Assembly (NCBI GenBank): GCA_010645155.1
Contig: CM021314.1
Location: 5,758,676-5,822,675, forward strand
Source: Tigriopus japonicus
Taxonomy: Eukaryota > Arthropoda > Copepoda > Harpacticoida > Harpacticidae
DNA length: 64,000 bases
Direction: 5' to 3'
This document shows positions 50,651 through 60,562 of this stretch, piece by piece. Position 1 is the first letter of the stretch, and every line of letters begins with the position of its first letter. The notes below the pieces were generated by a model that worked only from the letters and a program-made list of their open reading frames with translations, had not been told where the DNA came from and made no database searches. A program made the translations under genes and the position numbers.

Positions 50651-52257
50651 GACACAATCACCTTGGTGATACCTATTCTCTTTCACGTTGTACGTGTTCA
50701 TTTCCCGATGAAAAGGAAGAGCTCTGGTGACGTACTTGCCAATTATTGAAGGTAATTGGGGGTTCAATAGCACTTTTATTGGGACGTACGCAAGGGTTCC
50801 AACACCAACCACTGTAATTGCTTGAAGCCAAACCATGTACGAACACACGTTGTACTTACATCCAAGCAAACAGACAGACATAACAATACTGGTTACAAAA
50901 TTCTCACCTGTGCAAGCACGTAGTTCTTCACCCCAAGGAGTATCTTGAAGTTGAAGATGTCTCTCCAAATAATACTGGAACGTCATTTCTGACTCAATCA
51001 TTTTCAATGACCATCATACCACAAGATTTGGTTGGGACCCATGACATGAATGTGTGAAGGGAGCATTTCTTTCTTCTCCTTTCTGACAGTGGTGCCCTTA
51101 CCTTGCACGGAAGTATGGATAATTTGTAATCAAATACCTCTGTATGGGTCCATGCCACCAACGAACCAGCCATCCAACCAACCAACCTACTTCTTTTTGG
51201 AGGTGTTCGACTCAATTGATATTCATTTTATTCGCCTTCAAATGCTACGCTTGACTTTACAGTAGTGCCTCCGAGTCTCATGCACTTTGAGTGCGGCGAT
51301 AGTTCAGAGCAAAAAGAGAATCCAATTGGGTCAAATTGAAGCAGGATTGATTGAACCAGAATCCATGGCACTATCAAGCGTCGTGTGAACTTAATCAAAG
51401 CCAAATTTCACTCACTTAATTGACTTCGTCCTCCTCAATTGAAGGGCTAATTTGAAGCTAAACGGACAGGTGGTTGTAGTTTATTGGTCAAATACTTGCC
51501 ATCCGATTGATTCATGGCCAATCATGCCCGCCATTTAGGAGAATTGGTCGTTCCGAAGCTGGTTTGATAGAGATAGAGAGGGAGCATAGCGAGGTGTTGG
51601 GAGTTGGGCTTACAATCCCGGAGGTATTTTACATTCTAGCCAAGATTGAGAGACAAGCAATAATTTCAGGGCTGGGAAGAATTTCCTTTCTCTTTTACTC
51701 GACGTTGTTAAAGCCGGGGCCAAATTAAAAGCCAGTTCAATTTGGCTCATTAACGCCCGTAAATATTGCTCCTCTGACGACAGCTTCATTTTGGGTCAGT
51801 TGAGTGTGCTTGGCTTGACTCATCTTGAGTGGAGTGAGTACCCGATTGCCGGAGTCAGTGAGTAAATGAGTGAGTGACTGCCAAAAGGTGGTCGGTCGGT
51901 CGGTCGACAACCTAGGATCCGAGGTTGAGTTGTTGGTTGCTTGCGCATGAACTGACATGGCGAAAAAGAAAGAGGGTCGAGGAAGACCAAGAACAAGAAG
52001 GTGGAGGATCCGGAGGAGGAGGAGCACGCCTAAGTTGAACCCATCTACCTGCTTGCTTACCAACGAACAGAGTGTCTATTCTAATGACCGACTTGGCTAA
52101 TATGCTTGTTGCAATCTCAAATGAACGCTCATGCGCAGAAACCTTGAGTTGGGACCACCTAGGTTGACCATTTGAGGCAATTTCCATCGAGATGATATTA
52201 CACAGAAGAACACTCGACTACCACACCAACAGGCTTAAGTTAAGACCACTACAACTT

Positions 52258-52299
52258 CGACGACGACGACGACGACGATGATGATGATGATGATGGTGA
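52258..52299. repeat. (CGA)n-(TGA)n microsatellite
   Basis: A run of CGA units passes into GAT units. Confidence 0.85.
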
Positions 52300-54807
52300 T
52301 ATTTTTATTACCACTGCCGCTAAATGAGCCACAGTAAATCTAAACCGGGGGCGTTTTTCCATTCGTATTCCGAAATGAAATGCCATTCTGGGTAGATGCA
52401 TCCCTTGGTGTACCTTCCCAAGTAAGAATAGCTGCTATTGATTCCCTTCACTATTCCCTACAATCATGATGATCAGACAATTTTGGCTGCTTCAAACTCA
52501 TTAACCCACTGAGATTGCATGCCAAAACCTCTATGGTTCCAATTCTGTGTTCTTGTGATTCTCTCATTTGAGACAAAAAACATCAGCACCTCAAAATGAA
52601 TACAAAGTTATCCATCCGGTCACCTAATTAACACCATTCTGGTCCAATCAATAGTTTCATCCCTCTTCAGACTGTCACTGTTATGAAGGACTTGATCGCT
52701 TGCTTGCTCTCGAAGCCAATCAATGGTTGTCAAGCCTCTTTCCATCCATTCACGTCTTGAATGAGGTCGCCTCAAAAGTTATTAAAAGGAAAGAATGCTA
52801 GCGCTCAAGTGCAAAGTAAGGGAAACACGGGGACGATGCCTCTAAATATAGAGCTCATGCCTCCGGGTGGCATTTCTAGCCTTCAAATCCGTGCGGTCAC
52901 ACAGTCGGTCGACCACTTACGACTTCTCACCCAGGCCAATTTGGGCTTTACAGAATCAAGCGAGTTGGGATATTAAACGCTTAAAAACGCGAGTCCTACC
53001 CGTTACGAACCCACGAAGACGAGACACGTTGTTACTGGAGAGTGGTTAGTTTCAGTTCAATGGCGTGCGGCAGGAACGAGATTCTGATTAGAACGCTCCT
53101 CTCTTGTCTTGTTCTTTCTCGGGGCGGGGCAGGCTCAAACAATTTGAGGTGAACAGCGGCCTGGACTCTACTTGAAGTGGACATGCTATTAATTGCCCTT
53201 CTCCCCCTACTCTGCCAAGTGAAGAATCCCTTCTTTGCTAATGGCCACCTCATACCAAAGGTGTTGGAATGCCAAAGAATGCCTCTCAGCCTGCTCGACT
53301 GCTCACTCCCTGGCTCGTTCTCCCAGCGAGCTTACCTCGAGTCGATTGGCAAGCCATCCAACCAGCCAAATCATGGCCAACCACCACTTGGGTGGTCATC
53401 GTGGATGTCCGTGATGTCGAGAACTATCACACTTTACAATGGTGATCTTGCACATCATTGATGAGATCGAACGAATAAGGCAATTGTGGCGGGAAATGTA
53501 AAAGCTACATCCATCCATCAACTCACCGATAGAAGTGGTAGACATGGACAAATGTACATTATCCGTAAATGGAAGGTCAAACTTGTCATTTGAATGAGGA
53601 ACAACATGAAGCAATCGGGCCATATTCAGAAAGGACAAAGTCGCTACATATACGGTGTATGGTGTATTATGTGGAGTTTTAACATCCTTTCTTCAGCTGC
53701 ATACAATTGTTCATACATTGCTCGCGTGCTCGAGTGACAAATATCTTGGTGGAAGACATTCGTCACCCAAGTACAGCAAACAATGTCGATCCTCCATCTC
53801 CTCCTTCTTTTAGCTTAGTGAAAATGACTACAAGTGTTCCCTACTCTGTCCTCGACGTCCAATAGGGACTTTGTAGTCCCTCGGATGGCGATGATGGTGA
53901 TCACCACCGGGGTTGGTGTTTGCTTTCCCATTCAAAGTGTTTGCTTTTCTGGGATTGTGAACCCGGAGTCCCCGCCCCACTGTGCTTTGGGGACCTTGGG
54001 AGCGACCTCGGAAAATAAATGGCCTCTCGGGATCAATTTCTGATTCAAGGGACGGAGGCGGAGTTGAGGGTTATTTGCTCAAATGCGTTGGGAAGGCCTC
54101 GAACAAAGATTAGTAATAGTTCCGAGTGACAGCGTCGTTTGTGCAACCATAATCACTTACAGCTAACCCACACCGACCAACGGTAGAGAACGAAGCAACA
54201 AAGAAGCAAAAGAAACCAATGGATTTCTGATTCTTCAGCTTGATTTGAAAATAAATGCTATAATCACACGGCTTTCAACAGGACGAGAAAGACGACCCAG
54301 CAACTACTGAACTGTCCCTATTTGGCGCACTTGAACTCGAGGTGAAACTTGGACAGCCGCTTTGGATGACACGCCCTCATTACTCCCTTCAGAGTCATTT
54401 CCAAATCTCACATGAATGCCGCTATTGGTATCTCTAGCTTTTTCAATTCGCCAAACTTGATTGTTCTTCCGCAAACAATTGAGAATATATTGATTGATGA
54501 ATGAAACTGGTGCCACAAGGCAGGTGGGTGTTGCAATTTTTGACACCTTTTCCACCCAGTCGCCAAACAGGCATTGACAAATCAAACGAAAAAAGTGCAA
54601 TCGTATTATTTTGATCCATCGATCCAATCATGGAACCATTATCGAGCGAATGTATGATTTGATCGCTTTGGATTTAGGCCCGCATCACCAAGCTTAATAA
54701 TACGGCTCAATCCTACCTTTTACTACACCCAATATTTTAATCAGAGGGCTGAAAACCATGGACAATCTTGAAAATTTGATTGTTTTATTTTTTTTTGACG
54801 AAAAAGT

Positions 54808-54834
54808 CATTCTGCTGACGGCACCAGCAGAATG
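54808..54834. repeat. 10-bp stem hairpin in Lbx intron
   Basis: CATTCTGCTG and CAGCAGAATG are exact reverse complements separated by 7 nt (ACGGCAC). The stem is too short for a microRNA precursor by itself. Confidence 0.6.
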
Positions 54835-56806
54835 AATATTTTCAGACTCCATTCTCGAGAACGGATCATTTCCAATTTGCCAATGTCTAAGTTTGGATTC
54901 GATTTCAGTGTCAGAAGAGTACGCACGTAAGTAGTTTGTACTTGTGTTGGTCGGTCGAGAAAATTCCTCTTCTTCGCTTCGCTCGATCGTTGTGGTGGTG
55001 GTGGTGTTGAGCCCCTCCTATCACATTTGAATGTCATTGCACACGAAAGCCAACGATCAAACTTGAACTCAACATATCAATTACGGCTCATTATACGGAA
55101 AACAAATAATAATGATAGTAATAGCAACAACAAAAACGCCACACTACTGTCTGCATATGCCCCGACTGTATTTTCGGGCCAATGCATGCATGACTTTTGA
55201 TCTAATCGAGGTGACAATTGTTACTTTGAATTATTCTCAAAGGATGAGACGTTCTTTCGCCACTTTCTCGCGCTCCGTTTATAAGTACTGTACTGTATGT
55301 GTATTTTTCGTCCAGCCCAGTAAATAACTACCAATTTCATTGAATCACGCCTTTGAAAGCGGCGCAACGCTCATGACAATGGTCAATCTCAAAAACTTTG
55401 CATGCCCAATGTTGGAGAATTGAACACCAGCCCAATGAGCATTTGAGAAAGTACAAAATCGTTCAATAGATCACCATTGCGCACATCAATTAGCAGGGAA
55501 AATCATACGAGGCTCACATTGTTATTGTGTTGAGTTTGAGATGGATCTGTGCATTCAAGTGGTGGTGTACATTGGTGTACACGAAGCGAGCCTAATCATG
55601 GGGTTTAGGCGTCTTGGAAAGCGTCAAGTGGGTATCTAATATCTCGGCTCTTACCACCCTACCACCGGACAATAAATCTGAGATTCGACACACTTTTAAA
55701 TATGAAAAGGGCTTCCCGAAAAACGGAAATTTTCGAGGACAGAAAGGGGTTTTCAGTGCTCAAAGTTTAGTTTTTGTCGCTGGTCATGACACTTCTTCCC
55801 CTGACTGATTGTCAGACAGCGAAAGCAGGATCAAGGTTGATTAATGAAATCAAGGCGTGTCCGAGTGCCAATTGTTCAAAACTCCTGGAGAAGACATGAA
55901 AGGATAGACGGATCATAAGCCAATGACGGCTTTAATGAAAATATGACAAGCCAATTTAAGTTTCCACGTTAGAATAAGTCCGAGTACAAGCATCTAAGTT
56001 TGCAAAAATAAGAAACTAGAACTCAAATGGAATTGCTGACGGTACAGACGTATGTTTGTTTCATGAATAAAGCTTGTGCTATTGGTTCATTGTAAAAGAA
56101 AACTCTATCCAAAAAAGGTGATATTAGAGTTTCAAAAAGGACAACCATGTGTAGGTTTTGCTTCTGAATCCCAATGAGTGTCATCGACGTTTCTCTATCA
56201 CTAGCCTCCTGTGTTTTTTGTAAACAAATGAAGCTTGTGTGAATTGAGATTCTCACGATTTCATTGAATTTCGATTGATTATGTGGTCGGAAAATTGCAA
56301 ACGAACCAGACGAGGTTCGATCCATTTCGGACGAGAGAAACATACTTCTTCTTCTTTCTCCTATCATTGATATCAAAGTGGACCAACGTGTGCTTTTGCT
56401 AGCAGACGCAGTGGCATTAGTATTACTAGTGTTCCTTGTACGTAGAACGACCGAGTCGTGGTCGCCCAACAACCGACAAATGGCTTTGAAGCCTTTCATT
56501 ACGTTCTCTCACTCCCGGTGGAGCTCAAGTGCACCGTGTCCCAAAATTGGAATGAAATTGAGCAAAAATCCCGAATGAAATTAAAGAGAAGGGAAAAGCG
56601 ACTCATGAAAATTTAATCCGAATTCATCAAGTGCGACTAGCGATTGTCCAAGTTGAAAACTGAGCTTCGCCCATGAGATATTGAAGGGTAAATTGTTTTG
56701 TATGTTGTACGAATATTTCTCACGTATACACATTGTTTGGGCAATGATTATTAGATTGTGCAAGAAAGTCCTTTCGCTAATTTGTATATTATCTCTTTGC
56801 TTTTAG

Positions 56807-56988
56807 AATTGGATCCCTCTCAATTGTCGTTCTCAGCGAAACAAGCTCCAAAGAAAAAACGAAAGTCTCGAACAGCCTTCACGAATCATCAAATCTTTGA
56901 GCTAGAGAAGCGATTCCTCTACCAGAAATACCTTTCACCCGCCGATCGCGATGAGATTGCCGCCGCTTTGGGCCTTTCCAATGCTCAG
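56807..56988 (+). CDS. lbx: Lbx homeobox, coding exon 2 (residues 382-442)
   Basis: This exon follows a clean acceptor (TTTGCTTTTAG) and completes the split codon as GAA. It encodes the linker, a basic KKKRK stretch and homeodomain positions 1-44: RTAFTNHQIFELEKRFLYQK, then YLSPADRDEIAAALGLSNAQ. That string is the hallmark of Lbx/ladybird homeodomains and differs from other NK-class members. The donor CAG|GTACGT at 56989 splits the homeodomain between positions 44 and 45 in phase 0, the intron position shared by many homeobox genes. Confidence 0.97.
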
Positions 56989-57163
56989 GTACGTAAACAC
57001 GAGGATGACTTGATGGATTGAAATCCGACAGTCTAATTACTGACAAGCCAAAGTGCATTCGTTCATTCGTTGCTGGCTCATCCAGTGAGACGGAGTCATT
57101 CGCATAATTCTTTCTTTCTTTCTTGCTTTCAATCATTCCATTCATTATTCCCGTTCTTTGCAG
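56989..57163 (+). other. lbx: Lbx intron 2, 175 nt
   Basis: It runs from GTACGT to CCGTTCTTTGCAG with a pyrimidine-rich TTTCTTTCTTTC tract near 57110-57125. It is phase 0. Confidence 0.93.
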
Positions 57164-57487
57164 GTGATCACGTGGTTCCAGAACCGCCGGGCCAAGCTCA
57201 AACGTGACATGGAGGAGTTGCGCAAGGACGTGGAGTGCACCTCTGCGGTGTTGCCTCCTCACTCGGCGGTGATGACTGGGCACCATCAGATGGCCGCAGC
57301 CGTGGCCGCATTCGCCTCCAGTCGGCTGAGCGCCATGCCGGGGGCCAAGATGATGGGCCATCATCATTCCTCACCCTTGAATCTCCATCAATCTCCACCG
57401 AGCAGTCGAGAGAGCATCATGTCTCCGCGATCCCCAATGATTTCCGAAGGATCGCCGCCGATTCGCGTGACCGATTCAGACGGTTGA
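57164..57487 (+). CDS. lbx: Lbx homeobox, coding exon 3 (residues 443-549)
   Basis: It begins VITWFQNRRAKLKRDMEELR, the recognition-helix end of the homeodomain (Thr47, Trp48, Phe49, Gln50, Asn51 at residues 445-449). Thr47 is characteristic of the Lbx/Tlx branch. The RKDVE that follows also matches the family. The C-terminal 90 residues are rich in Ala, His, Ser and Pro and are not recognisably conserved; they end IRVTDSDG before TGA at 57485. Confidence 0.96.
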   Translation: MITWFQNRRAKLKRDMEELRKDVECTSAVLPPHSAVMTGHHQMAAAVAAFASSRLSAMPGAKMMGHHHSSPLNLHQSPPSSRESIMSPRSPMISEGSPPIRVTDSDG

Positions 57488-58120
57488 ATTCACACAACCG
57501 GTCTCGACTTGTCAGCCATTAATATCACCCCGACCTGTACTTTTCTTCTTTTGGACTTCTTGACTTGACTTGTAATCTCATCTTTAAAACTAAAGGTCCT
57601 GGTAACCATTTCCCTACCACAAGACCAGCCATCAATCTAATATTACCATTGAACTACTATTCTTCACAACTCCCGAGTGTTGACCACGATCCCACAAAAA
57701 TACAGTCATACCAATCTTTAATCTTCTGCCCTTTTTTAAGGATCGCTGATCCCGTTTGTCTCAATTCAATGCCAAAACGTAATCTTGGATACTTGAAAGC
57801 TGTTCAACCTTTGTTTTCAATATTTGCCCTGCCAGATCCCGGAAATAAAAACCAAACCCCGTTTAGAACTTTATAGGTAGAGGAGACTACTAAAGAATCC
57901 CACCTTTTGCTTACCGTTCTCCATTTTTATGGTCAATTCCCCAACAATATCATACCAAATCCGTTTTGATCATTGCCTGCCTGCTCAAACAGGCTTTCAG
58001 TTTCAGCCTTTTTTGTTTTTCTTTTCATTCTGTAGTCGTGTAAGTATTGACATCTTGCTATTATATAGTATAGTTCATGATTGATGTTGTCGAATAAATT
58101 ACTACTAAATGTTAGATATC
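57488..58120 (+). other. lbx: Lbx 3' UTR (predicted)
   Basis: No further coding signal follows the stop codon. AATAAA occurs at 57844-57849 and at 58093-58098. The second, followed by T-rich and then GT-containing sequence, is the likelier end. Confidence 0.55.
58093..58098 (+). terminator. lbx: Poly(A) signal, Lbx
   Basis: Canonical AATAAA 606 nt after the Lbx stop. Cleavage would be expected around 58110-58125, about 30 nt before the opposing gene's predicted stop at 58150. An alternative AATAAA lies at 57844. Confidence 0.5.
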
Positions 58121-58149
58121 CATTGAATTGTCTCGCCTTGCCCCTCTCT

Positions 58150-58273
58150 TCATTCCCGTCCTAAGGGAGACAAACGGCGAGATCTTTCAGGTCTGCCAAT
58201 CCGTCGTAGTCCATGTTGGCGAGGAAATTTTCTGGTGGGTTTTCGATTCTTAATCATGGCCTCACTGCTCGAC
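58150..58273 (-). CDS. Candidate last exon of the downstream secreted-protein gene
   Basis: On the minus strand a good pyrimidine tract (TTTTTTTACTCTTTTAAG) ends at 58274. After it, phase 2 is open to a TGA at 58150 (SSEAMIKNRKPTRKFPRQHG onward). The preceding exon can end at 58817 with AG|GCAAGT, also phase 2. A second possibility uses the AG ending at 58249 and reads IENPPENFLANMDYDGLADL onward to a TAG at 58161; that frame has more gene-like codon use but a weaker acceptor. Without the hAT at 58329-58792, the ancestral intron would be only about 71-96 nt, in keeping with the other introns in these genes. Confidence 0.4.
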
Positions 58274-58328
58274 CTTAAAAGAGTAAAAAAAGGCTATTTT
58301 TGGTAAAACGCCACCTCTAAGCAATGGA

Positions 58329-58792
58329 CAGACTAAATGATGTAATTGTAATTAATTAAATATATAATTACGTAATTGCAATTACATTTCCAAGCAATTG
58401 TAATTGTAATTAATTGAATTTGTGATCAAAGTATTTGTAACTGCAATTAATTACATTTTAACCAAGTTAATTGACATTTTTCAATTACAAATTACACTTA
58501 CATTTTCACTTACATAGGAAGTTCTAGGATTAAGCAAGTTACAGATTTCCCCCCGGATTTCCAAATACCGGTAGGTTGCAGGATAAAAATGCTTCACCCA
58601 AAAATCAAAGGTTTTAGATGCTCTTCACATATTTTTCACTTAAAAAGAAAGAAGTTCCAATTGGGTTTCAAAAATAATATAATAGAAATGTAATTCAATT
58701 ACTTTTTGAAAGCAATTATAATTGTCTTTATTTATTTTGGGACTAAAGTAATTATAATTAATTACAATTGAAAAGTAATTGACACAGGTCTG
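58329..58792. mobile_element. hAT MITE rich in TAATTA, inserted in a small intron
   Basis: The element begins CAGACTAAATGATG and ends GACACAGGTCTG. It is flanked by the 8-bp duplication GCAATGGA (58321-58328 and 58793-58800). The interior is largely AATTAC/GTAATT in both orientations. It supplies a stop codon (58762) and AATAAATAAA (58727-58736) on the minus strand to the neighbouring gene if that intron is retained. Confidence 0.87.
58727..58736 (-). terminator. Possible poly(A) signal within the hAT element
   Basis: AATAAATAAA on the minus strand lies 26 nt after the TAA at 58762. If the last intron is not spliced, transcripts of the minus-strand gene could end here. Confidence 0.35.
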
Positions 58793-58816
58793 GCAATGGA
58801 ATACGATGGTACTTGC

Positions 58817-59281
58817 CTTTTTAAAGCTGAGAGAGCAGCGTTCGCAAAAACCCTCTTGATCTGCGCCCCATTAACCAGAACAAAGTCTTCCAAGTCCAAA
58901 GTCTGGATAGATTCAGAAACTTTCACCATGACAGCTTGGACGAACCGTTTTGTATCAAAATTTATTGGTTTTGGACGCAATTGGGCCAAGCTGATTTCGT
59001 TGAAAGATTGCTGGAGCTTGTCTTTCAAAGTCCCTCTCGGCTTAAGATCTTCAAAGTTCTCTTGAGATTCTTCTTCGTCGTTTCTTTCCTCCGAAATCCC
59101 CATTCGAGATCTCAACCGTCTAAGATGTTTCTCAAAACGACCTGAAAAATATGCTTTGGCTTTACAACCAGGGTTCAAGGGGAAAGTACTTTTATGTTTA
59201 CTTGACTTTTCTTCCGAATCTTGGAACACGCTTTCGTTTGAATTACGTGTATCATCCTCTCCGTTCCTCAAGGATAACCCC
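58817..59281 (-). CDS. Small secreted protein, exon 2
   Basis: This exon continues the protein that starts at 59474. It reads GLSLRNGEDDTRNSNESVFQ, an acidic/basic middle with one Cys (NPGCKAK), a charged segment (EERNDEEESQENFED), and a final VQAVMVKVSESIQTLDLEDF region that may form helices. The acceptor TTTTATGCAG (AG at 59283-59282) is preceded by pyrimidines. I place the end at AG|GCAAGT (58817), a GC-AG donor. If this intron is retained the frame runs on to a TAA at 58762, giving a 216-residue protein whose last residues come from the hAT element. The ORF without splicing is also open upstream to an ATG at 59559, so the start is a choice between models. Family not recognised. Confidence 0.6.
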
Positions 59282-59343
59282 CTGCATAAAAGTAGAGTTT
59301 TAGCGCAATGAAGGTCAAAGTCTGGCATTCCTTCAAAGAGTAC

Positions 59344-59474
59344 CGGAGAGTCTTGACCAATGGCTCTCGCGAGTCTCCAAATATCAGTCCATCTTCTCCT
59401 TTTGGTTGGGAATATGCTGTCACAACGTCCAAAACTACAAGAACAGTCCACAGTTTCCCTCGAAGAGCGAACAT
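59344..59474 (-). CDS. Small secreted protein, exon 1 (signal peptide)
   Basis: The ATG at 59474 begins MFALRGKLWTVLVVLDVVTA, a convincing signal peptide with basic n-region and hydrophobic core, then YSQPKGEDGLIFGDSREP. The frame leaves exon 1 at CCG|GTACTC (exon end 59344, phase 2) and joins after a 62-nt intron to the long frame at 59281. Splicing is inferred because the signal-peptide frame closes at 59268, while the downstream frame has no signal of its own. The gene starts 86 nt after the neighbouring gene's stop codon on the same strand. Alternative: an unspliced frame from ATG 59559 (265 residues, no signal peptide). Confidence 0.6.
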
Positions 59475-59559
59475 TTTCGACTAGATCGTGTTTCACATTT
59501 ATAATGGATAACTCCACGGAATGAATGATGGATGGACGGTGGGTCGGTCGGCAAGGCAT

Positions 59560-59565
59560 TTTATT
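59560..59565 (-). terminator. AATAAA overlapping a stop codon
   Basis: The TAA stop of the upstream secreted-protein gene lies inside AATAAA (GAATAAAATG). If used, the 3' UTR would be extremely short and cleavage would fall about 50-80 nt before the next gene's ATG. If not used, the two genes may share a transcript. Confidence 0.35.
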
Positions 59566-59812
59566 CAATTTTTTGAACAACAACAGAGCTAAATCCAAAT
59601 TCTTCAATCATGTCTCGGAATACGTTCTTTAGAGACGTTTTCAGCCGATCTAAAGCATTTTGAACAATGGGCATGATCTTTTGTTCGCTTAAACGCGTTT
59701 CGTTCATTTGTAGTACTTCGATGGTGTTTGGATTTGGAGCCATTCCTTCGGTTGTTTCATCATCTGGGCCAGAATAATCGCGGTTCTCAGAGTTCCTCTC
59801 TATATTTTCGGT
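59561..59812 (-). CDS. Cys-cluster secreted protein, exon 3 (C-terminus)
   Basis: The exon starts after CTTTTTAG at 59813 in phase 0 and encodes residues 296-378. It opens with an acidic linker (TENIERNSENRDYSGPDDET), continues with a potential glycosylation site (NET) and ends in an amphipathic, probably helical tail (LDRLKTSLKNVFRDMIEEFG), closing with VVVQKIE at a TAA. No cysteines are present in this exon. Confidence 0.7.
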   Translation of the reverse strand, partial: TENIERNSENRDYSGPDDETTEGMAPNPNTIEVLQMNETRLSEQKIMPIVQNALDRLKTSLKNVFRDMIEEFGFSSVVVQKIE

Positions 59813-59898
59813 CTAAAAAGAAAATTTCGAACAACCCTTAGCCCTCAGATCATGCATGCATGGGTCCTCATGTTCAGCTTTAAAAAAATCATAACAAC

Positions 59899-60484
59899 CT
59901 TGGAACAGAACCCTTCCCTAGAACAGCCTTCGGAATAGGGACAATCAGGGTAACCGGGACCACATGGAATCCTGCACATTTTGGTAGTTTGGTCGCAAAC
60001 ACGATTCCCATGACAATCAGGACACTCCATGACCTCGCCACTCATATGCTCTGTTTTTTTAAAGGTCGTCCTTTCACCTTGAACTTGAGAATTAGTCTCA
60101 AAGGATTTGATAAATTGGTCCATTTTCTCTTTTCGTTTAGCCTCTTCTTCGACTAAATGATCGTAAGTTTGACTGAGGCTCTGTTTCGGAGCGCTCAATT
60201 GGACATGATTCATTCGGTTGGTATCGTAAAGGTCTAAGGCTTCTAAGGCGACGTCAATTCCCCCAATGGACTGGACAGGTTTTGAGGAGCTTTTCAATTT
60301 CATCGATATTTTTTCCTCGTTGACTTTGAGAGGCTCTTGATCTGGAGGATCCTTTTCTCCATTTTCAAGCCTTCTTGTTTTCCCGTGAAGTTGCTCTTGA
60401 ATCACTTTTAACGAGGTCACCATTTTCTGAATCTCCTTACGATCTTCCACTTCTCCGGAATGAGGAATTTCCTTGTTCCTTGAC
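59899..60484 (-). CDS. Cys-cluster secreted protein, exon 2 (coiled region and eight cysteines)
   Basis: Residues 101-295 (residue 100 is completed by its first base). The first 130 residues are charged and probably helical (EDRKEIQKMVTSLKVIQEQL and later LVEEEAKRKEKMDQFIKSF). Then comes a compact cluster with Cys at about 254, 257, 263, 270, 274, 281, 287 and 293 (ECPDCHGNRVC, then MCRIPCGPGYPDCPYSEGC, then GFC). The spacing loosely resembles the first cysteine domain of Dickkopf-3, but the second domain of that family is absent and I do not claim homology. Acceptor CGTTCTAG (AG at 60486-60485) and donor AAG|GTTGTT (exon end 59899, a less common GTTGTT) keep the frame in both directions. The ORF extends past the donor to 59845, which would be the intron-retained end. 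Confidence 0.7.
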
Positions 60485-60562
60485 CTAGAACGAGGGGATC
60501 TATGTTATTACCTACGTATGTTACCAACTGAGGAAAACATTGTTGCTCGAGGAACGACTTAC

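Larger units (their letters stand above)
18614..56806 (+). other. lbx: Lbx intron 1, 38.2 kb
   Basis: The intron runs from GTAAGC at 18614 to a TTTGCTTTTAG acceptor ending at 56806. I found no convincing nested gene on either strand: the open frames are short, low-complexity or trinucleotide-repeat driven, and lack domains. Contents I can support are scattered microsatellites, one hAT MITE (45041-45765), several GTACGTAC-type palindromes and a small hairpin at 54808. Long introns of developmental homeobox genes often carry enhancers, but none can be pinpointed without conservation or chromatin data. Confidence 0.85.

Noticed and set aside
54808..54834. microRNA precursor
   Set aside because: The 10-bp stem is too short and the flanks do not extend the pairing.
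56023..56499. 158-codon minus-strand open frame near Lbx exon 2
   Set aside because: No domain, and its composition matches the surrounding non-coding DNA. It may be chance.
59490..59510. TATAAA-like sequence before the ATG at 59474
   Set aside because: It lies only about 29 nt before the ATG, so a start site at normal TATA spacing would fall on the ATG itself.
59446..59560. Unspliced 265-residue frame from ATG 59559 as the downstream gene's start
   Set aside because: It lacks a signal peptide and overlaps an AATAAA. The spliced model from 59474 gives a clean signal peptide and matching phases. It is kept only as an alternative.
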